A stretch of 64,000 bases of DNA from positions 187,244,813-187,308,812 of the forward strand of contig OX336397.1 of NCBI GenBank assembly GCA_946902985.2, given 5' to 3'. The notes beneath the pieces were generated by a model, which did not search any database, was not told the DNA's origin, and worked only from the letters and a program-made list of their open reading frames with translations. The position numbers and the translations under genes are program-made. Source of the stretch: Meconema thalassinum (lineage: Eukaryota > Arthropoda > Insecta > Orthoptera > Tettigoniidae). This document shows, one piece after another, positions 10,441 to 20,004 of this stretch. The first letter of the stretch is position 1. Each line of letters begins with the position of its first letter.

Positions 10441-11469
10441 GTGTAGCCTAGCAGTTCTCGCAAGAATGTTCTGTAGGGCATATCTTTGTCCGTATTCTTT
10501 GATCTTGCGTGCGTGCTAAAAGAGTTCTTTGTAATAGCATGGAATATTAATATTCAATGGAACTACCTATTTGAAATGATATACAGCTGATGGTAAAATA
10601 CAATTACTTGACAATTACAGTTAAGGAAAACTGGACGAGAATCCTACTACGTTGCTGAGGAGCATACAAAATTTGTGAAAAGTTTTAGGACGAACGGTGG
10701 GTGTATCAAATAGCTGAATTTTGAGAACAATGCCTTGATGGAAGTGCACGAGCGTAAATTGAGGGTTATGTTGCGTTCGATAATTTTTGTATTTGGAGAT
10801 AATTGTGGAAAATATATATACATAAGTAATTCCGGGAATTCCTTATAAAAAAAGAATGTAATCTTCTTAAAACTGGTGTGAACGAGTCTAGCAATCTAGT
10901 GAGATGGTAGTAAACTTATGGCCACAGCTACCTCCTTCCTAACCCTAAATGTAAGTGTACACACTAGAATAAGCACTTCAAATCAGACAGCTTAGCCCGT
11001 AAATAAAACAAGTATCTGACCCCACCTGGTATTACTAACCAATCCCCCACCTGCTAGTGACAGTACCTGACAACCTCTCCCTTCCTTGCTTGTTTTAATC
11101 ATTATTAATCAGTGAGAACCACGAGGTCATCTACCCCTAGTGACAAGGTGAAAACATATGTATGGTGACATGGAATTTCACCAAAAATAAAATTTGAATC
11201 ATAGCAATAACAAAATGGGGTGGAATTTTCACCTAAACATGCTGTGTTGTCCAGAAAGGGGTCTTCAATGTCTAGCCAAAATCAAAGTGAGCAAGGTTGG
11301 CTTTGGCAATCCCTAGTACTGGGGATAATCTGAAGAAAGTTTATTTGGTGAGGCAGTGAATGTTCTCCAATGTTCCTGAAAACAGCTATCATGATTGGGA
11401 GCTACAGGTCCTTTTATCCTATCCATGCTAATTCATCTTTGTTTGAACACTTTGCAAAAAGTCTAAATG
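10441..11469. other. Non-coding with one SINE-tail fragment
   Basis: At 11,090-11,150, cttgttttaatcattattaa and accacgaggtcatctacccc are a minus-oriented copy of the dispersed tail word gggcagatgacct...cccttaaaacaac, also found near 17,450, 25,183, 36,782, 51,468 and 60,330. Nothing else is recognised. Confidence 0.5.
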
Positions 11470-11675
11470 AGAGAAGAACCCGCCATGGTGCCGAGAGTAC
11501 TAAATCGTGCCTCACTAGCATTAGGAGAGCATGGGTTTGAATATCTACTCGACCATCCTGAAAATGGTTTTTGTGGTTTCCCATTTGCACCACCAGGCAA
11601 ATGCCGGGATGGTTCCTTTCAATAGGTCCACTGCCAATTTACTTTAAAATCTCTTCTCTGACCAATCCTGAAAAG
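11470..11675 (+). mobile_element. tRNA-derived SINE (family B) copy
   Basis: The head contains ccatggtgccgagagtac and a degenerate B-box tgggtttgaatatc (near 11,531). The body carries tgtggtttcccatttgcacc and aggcaaatgccgggatggtt, matching the 4,557 and 22,978 copies. It is interrupted at its 3' side by another SINE at 11,676-11,898. Confidence 0.75.
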
Positions 11676-11898
11676 TAATAATAATAATGTTATTGGCTTT
11701 ACGTCCCTTTTTACTACTTTGGTTTTTAGAGACGCTGGATTGCCGGAATTTTGCCCCAAAGGAGATCTTTAACATGCCAGTAAAGCTACTGACACGGCTC
11801 CCTCACATTTGCGCACCCTCAAATGTCAGCTGACTGCGATCCTGCAACCTTGGGAACAGCTGGCGAGAACGCTACTGCTGTGTCACGCAGCCAGCGCA
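11676..11898 (-). mobile_element. SINE (family D) nested in a family B SINE, with 10-bp TSD
   Basis: Minus-oriented element whose (ATT)n tail lies at 11,676-11,690, next to ttattggctttacgtccctt. It continues through gccggaattttgccccaaag and agctactgacacggc. The direct repeat tcctgaaaag flanks it at 11,666-11,675 and 11,899-11,908. A degenerate B-box-like word lies near 11,845 on the minus strand. Together these show recent retroposition into an older SINE. Confidence 0.85.
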
Positions 11899-11908
11899 TC
11901 CTGAAAAG

Positions 11909-12730
11909 CTATTGGCTGCATTAATACAATTATAAAGGAAAGAAGATTCCACTCCAATATAGATATCATTGACTCAGTGAAAAATGTTTAGAGGGGGATT
12001 CAAGTCCTATGTAGATGGTTTTGCACAACAAGCAGTTGATGTGTATCTGTATGCCTACAGCAACTTACCATCCACGCTTTTTATAATTGGGTTGTAATAG
12101 CTCTTTTAAATCGACGGTCGACCTTGAAAGGACAGCATCCTGTCAGAATGAAAAAGTGGAAGGAAAGAACTGACTATCTTTCAAGCTGGATAGTTGCAAA
12201 ACAAAGCCTCCCTTCTGGTCGCAAGGAGGAATGGCCTACATAAAGGCTCTGAATAGACTTTGAATAGCAGTGAGTAGAATCAAGCTGAATCTGTAGAATA
12301 GGAGTTTTTCAACTGATTCATCCTTATGATATTGTGGAGTACAGCAGACAGTTCAACATTTTTGCCAGTGTACCCTGTGTCCATCAAGCCCTTTTTTGTC
12401 ACGCACACTGGGGTAGTCAAACATCAATAATCTTTAGGTAATGCTAAATGAATTAGTGTTTTTTGTAATAGTAAAATTTGTTGAATCCAGACCAATAATT
12501 AATAGGTTGCGCAGCCTTAGCCATATATGCACCCCTGGTGGGGCACTCACACATCATTAATATTTATACAGACCAGACCTATGCGAGCATTTTGTACCCC
12601 ATATGTTAGGTAGATTTCATTAGAAAGCTAACTATTGCAATGGGTACCATGTTTCGACTTCCGGAAAATGTCTACATATCTTCGTGTTTCACATCCCCTA
12701 GACCCCAAAACCACCGTTAGTTCAAAAGTT
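11909..12730. other. Non-coding, nothing recognised
   Basis: No reading frame or repeat family was recognised in this interval. Confidence 0.35.
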
Positions 12731-12779
12731 TATATATAATTTATGTATATATATATGTATGTATGTATGTATGTATATC
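12731..12779. repeat. (TA/TGTA)n microsatellite
   Basis: Alternating tatata followed by five gtat units up to 12,778. Confidence 0.9.
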
Positions 12780-12835
12780 AGGAGTATTTAAAGTGTTCGG
12801 CCGTGATAGGCCTAATTGGGTCTTTAAAACATTGT

Positions 12836-12970
12836 AAAATATTGGTCGTGCTTCTCTTCTGCGGACCTTGGGCCAGGTTTACAATATTGGTCGTTCTTCT
12901 CTTCTGCAAACCTTGAGCCAGGTTTAAAATATTGATCGTGCTTTTCTTCTGAGAACCTTGAGCCAGGTTT
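12836..12970. repeat. 45-bp tandem repeat, 3 copies
   Basis: Three consecutive 45-bp units start aaaatattggtcgtgcttc, each ending gagccaggttt or gggccaggttt. On the minus strand the unit is open and gives a 15-residue repeat (EEKHDQYFKPGSRF-like), because 45 is divisible by three. There is no other coding evidence, so this is called a minisatellite. Confidence 0.9.
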
Positions 12971-13309
12971 TCTATTAATTCTGAATGAAAGTAGAACGCT
13001 GCTTATACACTTACACCTGACATGAATGTGACTTTTACATACCTTGTGATCTTGTTTCATCTTCTGGGCGATATTACATATTGAAATTAGGAACCCTGGT
13101 CACTATTGCACCTCATATATGTGCTAAAGTACGTAAATATGTGTTTTTATTTATTGCTCTTTTAAAAACGGCTGCCATGTTCCAACAGCGCTTGCATCTT
13201 GTTCAACTGTCAACAGGCGCGCTCTAGCAGTACACACCGAGGCACACATATTGTTGCCAACATGTGGGATACTAAATTACTGTTGTAAAAAAAATCACCG
13301 GGATGCGTT

Positions 13310-13660
13310 ATAGGTCGTAACCATTGTCAAAAACCACTGATCTGGACCCGTTAGGCTGTAACCATTGGATTGGATAAAGCGAAGGTTAGAATGGTTGGGT
13401 GTAGGTGTGGCCTTGGTCCCGCACAGCTAGTGGGGCATGGTAGGCACGAAACCATTGATCTGGGCGCGTTAGGCTGTAACCATCGTCGAAAACCATTGGA
13501 TTGGACAAAACGAAATTTAGAATGGTTGGGTGTAATTGTGGCCGCGCGCAGCTATCAGGGCATGGTTGATTCAAAACCATTGTTCTGGGTGCGTTAGGCT
13601 GTAACTATTGGATTGGACAAAACGAACGTTAGAATGGTCAGGTGTAGGTGCGGCCTTGAC
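13310..13660 (+). repeat. Dispersed 'cgttaggctgtaaccat' tandem repeat, first locus
   Basis: The word gttaggctgtaacca recurs near 13,350, 13,468 and 13,592 (spacing about 120 bp), with intervening ggattggacaaaacga and tagaatggttgggtgta. The same core is arranged at a strict 40-bp period at 51,261-51,450, in the same orientation, about 38 kb away. Confidence 0.85.
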
Positions 13661-14360
13661 GTCCGGGTATCCTCTTGTTGCAGGTTATAGATAGGTTATG
13701 TTTTATCCTCCTAACTTCCCCTTCACGATGGCACACGAATGATGCGCACTAGAGAATGAACTGGACGCTTCTTTGTTTTATACAGTACCGTAAGGGCGAG
13801 GTTGGCAGTACTGTTTTGATGATACAAGCGCTTAGAGTCAGACCAGCGGGGCTAACAAAGCGACTCAAATACTCACGACCGCAACTGATGATTCATTTGG
13901 ACTAATGGCAGCCACCGCTGTAATTTTGGCTATATTTGGGATGGCTGGGTGGGTTACAGACTGTGGACGAGGAAACATTTATTAAAACATCATTCGCTGA
14001 TTTATTTCTCATCGTTTGATAAGGTATTTTGGCAAATTCATGTACTGTAGAGAAAGTTATCGCTCGTTGTACTTTCTTTCAGTGCTACCATCTGTTAGAA
14101 TACGTGCAAGAAGAGATTGCCGCAGAACGCTGCGCAGATCTTCAGCAATGTTCGGGTGGGCTCGGTAGTGGCAGAACACGCCCCTCCCACTTCGCCCAGT
14201 AACTCGCTGGCAGCCGTTGTGAACGGATCGTCTGCCCAGGCTTGGCTGAACTGTGACTGGGGTTCAAGTGAGATCTCAGCGCGTGTGTGTAATGCCTTAC
14301 ACAGTAGTTATAACCTGAGCCAGGACACAGTAACCTATTGTTGAAGATGAAGGAAACAAT
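13661..14360. other. Non-coding, nothing recognised
   Basis: Moderately GC-rich sequence. A 75-codon plus-strand frame at 14,117-14,344 has no recognisable motif. Confidence 0.35.
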
Positions 14361-14412
14361 TGTAATTAAGGCCTAAACTCGAGTATCCATAATAAAAAAA
14401 ATCCGATAGTAG
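14361..14412 (+). repeat. ~52-bp dispersed repeat, inverted copy at 62,817-62,868
   Basis: The words taaggcctaaactcgagtat and ccataataaaaaaaatccga are the reverse complement of 62,817-62,868. It may be a transposon end near the Tc1/mariner-type transposase that follows. Confidence 0.7.
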
Positions 14413-14810
14413 TCTGCGACTTTTGAAAGTGGTTGAAAGCCGACTCATATCACCTTCACTGTCATCCGTGATATTGGTGCTGACGTTACTAGAGCCCGAA
14501 CCAGCCGGGAAAGCGGTGCGCAGAACACAACGCTACCATTACGTCACTTCCATCCCACCAATCACAGTCAGTCTGTCTTGAGAATCTGAGCTAGTGTGTT
14601 GTCAGGAGAGCTAAGCGTAAAGCAGCGTGAAGGAGACAAGCTCGTTGAGGTAAGCGACGGTGTTGTCATACCGCAGGAACTCATGGCAGCAAACTGCGGT
14701 GTGGGAACTCGGACATGGTGGACCTGTTGCAACAGTGGAAATGTATATCTTTCTCTCTCTGCGCAAATCCCACAGAGCCGTCCGCCTTCCGGGCTGACGC
14801 GAGCTCTAAC

Positions 14811-16110
14811 TCACTCTCTGTCACTGTCGCTATCGTCCCCCAGATTAATGATTATGAGGTGTGATACTTCATCCATTATGTGATCGCTATCAATGTACTT
14901 CTTCTCAATGCCTCTTGTGTAACTACACCGACTCGACCATTCTTCTGCTCCAGTTGACGCAATTATTTCCATAAGCAATGTTCTTGCGTCATCAAGTTTG
15001 AAAGTAACATTCTTTTCTGCTACATAATTTTTGGCACGAGCCCAAATCATTTCGATAGGGATAAAGTCAGGGTGGTAGACCCAATATCGTGTGTCCGTAG
15101 TTGGCAAGTAGTCTGTCGATTTGATATGTCTTATAACATGGTTTATGCGATTTAATCAAAGCATACGGTTGAGGTTTTATCATCTCTGTAGAAAATGGAA
15201 TACCCTTATCGGTTAACCAATCCTGCATAACTGTTTTTCGGGAAGATGATGAGAGTGCGCGCTCACATTGGACATTATGGTACGAGGCATTGTCAATCAT
15301 GACTACAGAGATGGGTGGCAAATTAGGAATTAATTTACCTTGCAGATATTTTTCGTAATTTCTATAGTCTATCTCATCGTGATAGTCCCCTCTTGTTTGG
15401 TTGGATTTGAAAACCAACAGGGGGCGTGGTGGCGCAGCGGTCATGCTGTATGCCTCCCACCAAGGCGGACTGGGTTTGATTCCCGGTCAATGCATGTGAG
15501 ATTTTCGAAGAGAAATGCCATGTCCTGTGGTTCGGATTCCACGTAAAAAGGAAGTCCCGTGGCTCATGATCTTGTGATTAATGGTCACGTTAAAATGCAA
15601 GCTTGCTTTTTGAAAACCAGCAAAGCATTTTGAATGAAACCTGCATCTAAACTGGCATGTACCACTATTAATCTTTGCCCTTTCGAGATAAGCGACATCA
15701 GTGCATGAAGAGAACCGTCACTCCAAGCACTTGGCTTACTGTGCGAACTATGCAAATATGTCTCATCAGTGTGAAAACAATAGGCCTTCCCTGTTGTCTT
15801 ACCGTCTGACGCTCTGTAAGTACTGCAAACGTAGGAGCCTTATGTCAGGCTTTTCCATAACTATTCTACGCATGTCTTCTGTCTTCCTCCATCTAAAACC
15901 TAGGCCTCGAACTATCTTTCTTAATGTTCGTACACCACCTTTAAAATTTATGTCCTCAACCAGTTTCCTACGGATCTTTTCCAGCGTTGGCCTCTAGCCT
16001 TTGGTATTGTGAAAATTATGAATTGTACGCCTGACCACCTATTTATCAAAATCGTCTGATTCACACTTCTTGACAGATTTTGGCCTCCTCTTTCCAGGAG
16101 TTGAAATGAA
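14811..16110 (-). pseudogene. Tc1/mariner-superfamily DDE_3 transposase, broken and split by a SINE
   Basis: Read on the minus strand from about 16,110 downwards: a basic N-terminal segment (TPGKRRPKSV), a winged-helix-like region (LVEDINFKGGVRTLRKIV, then RGLGFRWRKT), the first catalytic Asp in HTDETYLH, the second in VVMIDNASYHN, and the third acidic residue in HPDFIPIEMIWARAK. This order is that of IS630/Tc1/mariner DDE_3 transposases of the long insect type. Several stops and frameshifts occur (after QYLQSVRR near 15,800, and near 15,090). A SINE at 15,420-15,608 separates the first and second catalytic blocks. It is inactive. Confidence 0.85.
15420..15608 (+). mobile_element. tRNA-derived SINE inserted in the transposase, 14-bp TSD
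   Basis: The head is ggggcgtggtggcgcagcgg (A-box region) with the B-box gggtttgattccc at 15,472-15,484. The repeats tttgaaaaccaaca (15,406-15,419) and tttgaaaaccagca (15,609-15,622) flank it with one mismatch. Removing the insert brings the flanking minus-strand transposase reading (both sides carry LVFK) back together, so the SINE is younger than the transposase copy. Confidence 0.9.
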
Positions 16111-16839
16111 TCCACCTCACGACTTTCAATTTTTTTTGGCGCCTTGTATTATATTCCGCACCGACCTTTCCGACACTCTGTTGCTTCAGCCACTTTCGTT
16201 TGAATTGCGCATATGTTGCCAATGGGATGTGTTTCGTTTTTCGTGAATTTATACAAATTATAAATAACTTCCCTAGTTTGGCTGTAAAGTTACAGCAAAA
16301 CTGTGGTATTGCTAAGTACACTGACTATTATACACAATTTTCAAGGCTTGAGGTATACAATACATCAAACACACTTTCAGCTACGTAATATACATAAAAT
16401 AGCTGTAGACCGCATCTCGGAGCGAGCCGCATTGTTGAAGAATTGAGTGAGCCCGGTAGTCAGCATTCGGGGGCATACAGGAGCCCCGCAATGACCATTA
16501 ACATACGCCGATCGATATCGGTTTCTGCGCATCGTTGAGTTTCGGCAAGCTCTTCTTGCGGGTACTCTACTACGGGAAAGAAATTGTGAACCTCTCAGTC
16601 ATAGACCTGTGCAATCGCATTTGTGTGTCCGTCCAGTCAATGGGTGAGAGAGGAATGCAATGTACCTCTTGCTCTCCTCCAGGCAATGACTTTTGTAAAT
16701 AATAACTGCTATGTCACACCAGGGAGCCAAATTTCACCAAGGAGGGATCCTTAGTTATACAAGCAAATTTGCAGATATGTCTTTTGTTAATTTAACATCC
16801 ACGATTGCATCCAGAGGTCCTTAGCATTCTATGCTTTGA
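16111..16839. other. Non-coding, possibly eroded 5' part of the transposon
   Basis: An 86-codon minus-strand frame at 16,061-16,321 overlaps the N-terminal edge of the transposase region but shows no motif beyond it. Nothing else is recognised. Confidence 0.35.
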
Positions 16840-16965
16840 CATGAAAGTTTGTGGGTTTGATTCCTGACCTGGCTGTGGGGATCATCTTCAGTGTTTAACC
16901 CCTGACTCGGGGACTGGGTATTTTTGACACTTTTAAGATAATTTTATCCTTATGATGTGCAGGCT
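16840..16965 (+). mobile_element. Degenerate tRNA-SINE fragment
   Basis: Contains tttgacatgaaagtttgtgg followed by a B-box-like gggtttgattcctgacc (16,853-16,869) and ggggatcatcttcagtgttt. The A-box region is eroded and no TSD was found. Confidence 0.5.
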
Positions 16966-17928
16966 GTACTTTCGCAGAGCCAACTCACAAGAAAACTATA
17001 TTACAAGTCCGTAAAATACTCAACTGCACATGCGCACAGGATACGCACTGCGCATGCGTCCCAGATGCAAAATTTCAGAGTGTATCAACAATATCTCATA
17101 GCTCACGACAGACTGCAATAATGCGCTTCACCGCACTCCCCTGTAGTGAGGTTAGACAACTGTCTGGACGTAAATTACAGATGTAGTAAAGTTGGGTGAA
17201 ATAAAGCTACTTGGTCAGACGATGGTATGGGCGAAAATTACTGCTTCTAGGCCTACTACAAGCAATGGGGTCTGGGGTGTAAGCCCCAGATTAAGTTTGT
17301 GTTTGTATGTAAAGCCGTATTCCATGTTCTCCCACTTGCGAGATAAGCGGTAAAACAAAATGCAACACCCTCTAGAGATAAAATGTTCACCTCCTGTATC
17401 TTGGTCACATTATCTATTACATAATAGGCCGATAACCTATATGTTAGGCCCCTTAAAACAACATTATTATCTATTACATAATAGAAAATTATTCGGATTT
17501 TGCTTACTCGCTCAATCGAATGTTCTGCTCTTGCAACATAAATAGCTCAGCTCTCAACAGAAAATTGTTGTGTGTTGGTATCTTCTCATCTCATCTGCTT
17601 GAGAGTGTAACTGCTAGCGCATGCGCATTGGCAATGTACGGACTTAGTCTAAATCCTGCTGTCGGTTCTGAAGGTTCCAATATGGTGAGTATAGGGGGTT
17701 ATGACTGCACTAAAGTCAGCAGTTATGCCAGTTATTATCCTCGTACATCTGAAATTGATACTGAAACCATTACTACAGCTTAGGCTTTCACGGCTGGCGT
17801 TCATAATTAGTTGCAAGTTGTTCGGACTTGTAGGACGTGGTCCAGACTGGATACCTCCCAACGTTCCACCGGAAACTGCGTCCGGCATTATCAAGGGTTC
17901 CGCTCCTTTCCTTGGTCAGCAGTGGAAT
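16966..17928. other. Non-coding, with a SINE-tail word near 17,450
   Basis: The word ttaggccccttaaaacaaca (17,444-17,463) is the dispersed SINE tail. The palindrome-like tatctattacataatag occurs twice (17,411 and 17,470). Frames at 17,520-17,994 have no recognisable domains. Confidence 0.4.
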
Positions 17929-20004
17929 GAAGACCAGCTTTTTTTTCGGGGGGGGGGGGGGGGGGCGAAAAGAGTACCCGCACCCCCCGCGTGAAACCCG
18001 ACCTTACTACTGGTGCCTCCGACATGCAGTTAATCTACGATAGTAGAAGAGAAAGCATAGGGAATTGGATAGAAAGGAATGTCTTTTAGGACTTAGTGCC
18101 TGTCCTATCGCGGTCGCGATCTACCAGGCGTAATTATCATATATTAACATAGGTATATATTATATATGTGCACATATAAATATATACACATATATAAGGG
18201 TAAGATTGTAGGGCCAGGGAAAATCGCATAGACAGAAAGGATAGATTGCCTACACATAAAACCTGACGGCTTGGTTATTGCCACATGCAAGGATAATGTG
18301 GGTATGGAAATGAGTAGGTATGTTAGTTGGGAGAAGGTATCATGCACCAGATCCATGTCCGTCTTCTCGCCAGTTGGTCTCCGGGGAATCCGTTAGAACT
18401 CGGCACTGCTGGGATCAGCGCGGGCCTTGCTGGCTACCGAGCAATGGTACAAGTATTCGGAGAACCTGCGCCACTACCCGATCTCCAAGGGGTCCCTCGT
18501 ACCGAGCCTCCGTCACCGGAGAGTGGAGGGGGGGGGGGCGAGGCAGGGGCCTAGCGGACGGTCCATGGGAACGAGCCACCTTCCTCTCTGCTCTTGCCAT
18601 GGACCTGTAGACAGGGCAACTGCGATGGAATGACGGATTGTCACCCATGCAGTTGGCACACACTGGCGCGTCCCGCGGCACCGTGCAGCCGGTGTGGTGA
18701 TGGCCACCTGAACACCGGTTACAGGGAACTGGAGAGCCGCAGGATCCCTGGGAGTGGCCCCATCTCAGACAGCGAAAACACTGTAAAAGCTGAGTTGAGC
18801 AGGGTTTCATACGACCTGATTGTAGTGGCTGTTCCTGGCTGCGGCTGGTGGCCTCGCGGCGTCCTGGCTCCCCCTCCTGGGGACGCTGCGGGCGACGGTC
18901 CTCTGGGCTGCTGCGCTTAGTCTGCCTCCGCTGCTTAGGGGCCGTCCTGGTGGCCCCGGCCGTCTCTGGTGTCCCCTTCCTGGCGGTGGTGGCGGGCGCA
19001 GGTTGCCCCGCTAAAGGCCCCACCTGGGGCTCTGGTCGCGGCTCCTCCTGGGTGGCGGGCGTGAGTTGCCCCGCTCAAGGCACCGCATGAGGTGCTGGCT
19101 GTAGTGCCTGCGTCGCGACGTCCGTCTGTATTGCGAACTCTTTCCCCTCACCGTGGGGACGGAGGACGCCTGGGAGTGTAGTACTGGCTGAAGGTCCAAG
19201 CCAGGTGTGGCCTGACAAGAACTCCTGTGTGGGAGAGCACTTCGATGTCCTCGCGGGCACGTTCGGCTCCTCCCGTCATGGCTTGGTGGCCCTTGCGCAG
19301 GCAGTCCCTGATGTACCAGCATTTTTCTCCCGCTGGCTCGCCTGGCCTGAAATAAACAAACATAGCCCAGGTGCTGGGGTCGTAGCCACATGCTTGCTCG
19401 GAGCCTGGGGAAGTGGCCCCAGGGTGCCCTTGCACGGTGTCCTAGTTCACATCCCTCGCCCAGCTGAAACTGGCTTCCGGGCTATTGCTGATGTCCGGTC
19501 GCGGGAAGCTAGCTGGTCCTGGCGTCCGACTCTTCTCGGACTCGGCTAGATCAGAGGGCCCAGGGGAGGCGTCGGTTGACTCGGACCGCAGGCAAACCTG
19601 CGTTATGTCCGGGCTACCTATGCTCCCCGGGCCGGGAGCTACTCCAGCGTTGAGTGCGCCAGCCGGGCTGTGAGGCACCCCTACCTCGTCAACGGCTGGC
19701 GGCTTCTGCGTTGCTGCCGTCTTCTCACCAAGGACCTGCTGGCGTGCCCGCGTGATCGGAGGAGAGGGCTCAGTGGAGGTTAACTCCCCACCCAAGGAGC
19801 CTGCCGATCGTGGCCCTCTACCTCTCCGGGTGCGGTTGCGCCTGTCCTTGCCCCTGGCTTGCTCGCTGGTCCTCAGCTGCTTCCTCCACTCGATGGTCCC
19901 GCTGCTCGTAGTCTCCATCCTGGTGAGCTGTTAGAACAAATTTGCTGGTCTGCTGCTGCTACTGACAAGGTGTCCTTCCTCTTACGAGTCTGAGACGAAC
20001 CTTC
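17929..20004 (-). pseudogene. Gag-like ORF1 retroelement unit, copy 1 (frameshifted)
   Basis: A GC-rich unit parallel to copy 2 (20,005-22,341), same strand, head to tail. The N-terminal part is in the frame at 19,442-19,918, a middle part (STWAMFVYFRPGEPAG, HTGVLVRP) at 19,148-19,435, and the C-terminal zinc-knuckle part at 18,415-19,023 (CFRCLRWGHSQGSC, CNRCSGGHHHTGC, CANCMGDNPSFHRSC). The three parts lie in different frames, so it is broken. Unlike copy 2, the first knuckle keeps its second cysteine. The unit ends at low coordinate in a C/G homopolymer and an A-tail, followed by the start word agctggtcttc of a third, truncated unit. Confidence 0.75.

Noticed and set aside
14117..14344. 75-codon plus-strand frame as a host exon
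   Set aside because: No domain, no splice context that can be judged, and surrounded by repeats.
17949..17965. Long G run as a regulatory G-quadruplex
   Set aside because: It coincides with the end of a retroelement unit where the sister junction has a normal stem; length errors in homopolymers are likely, so no function is claimed.
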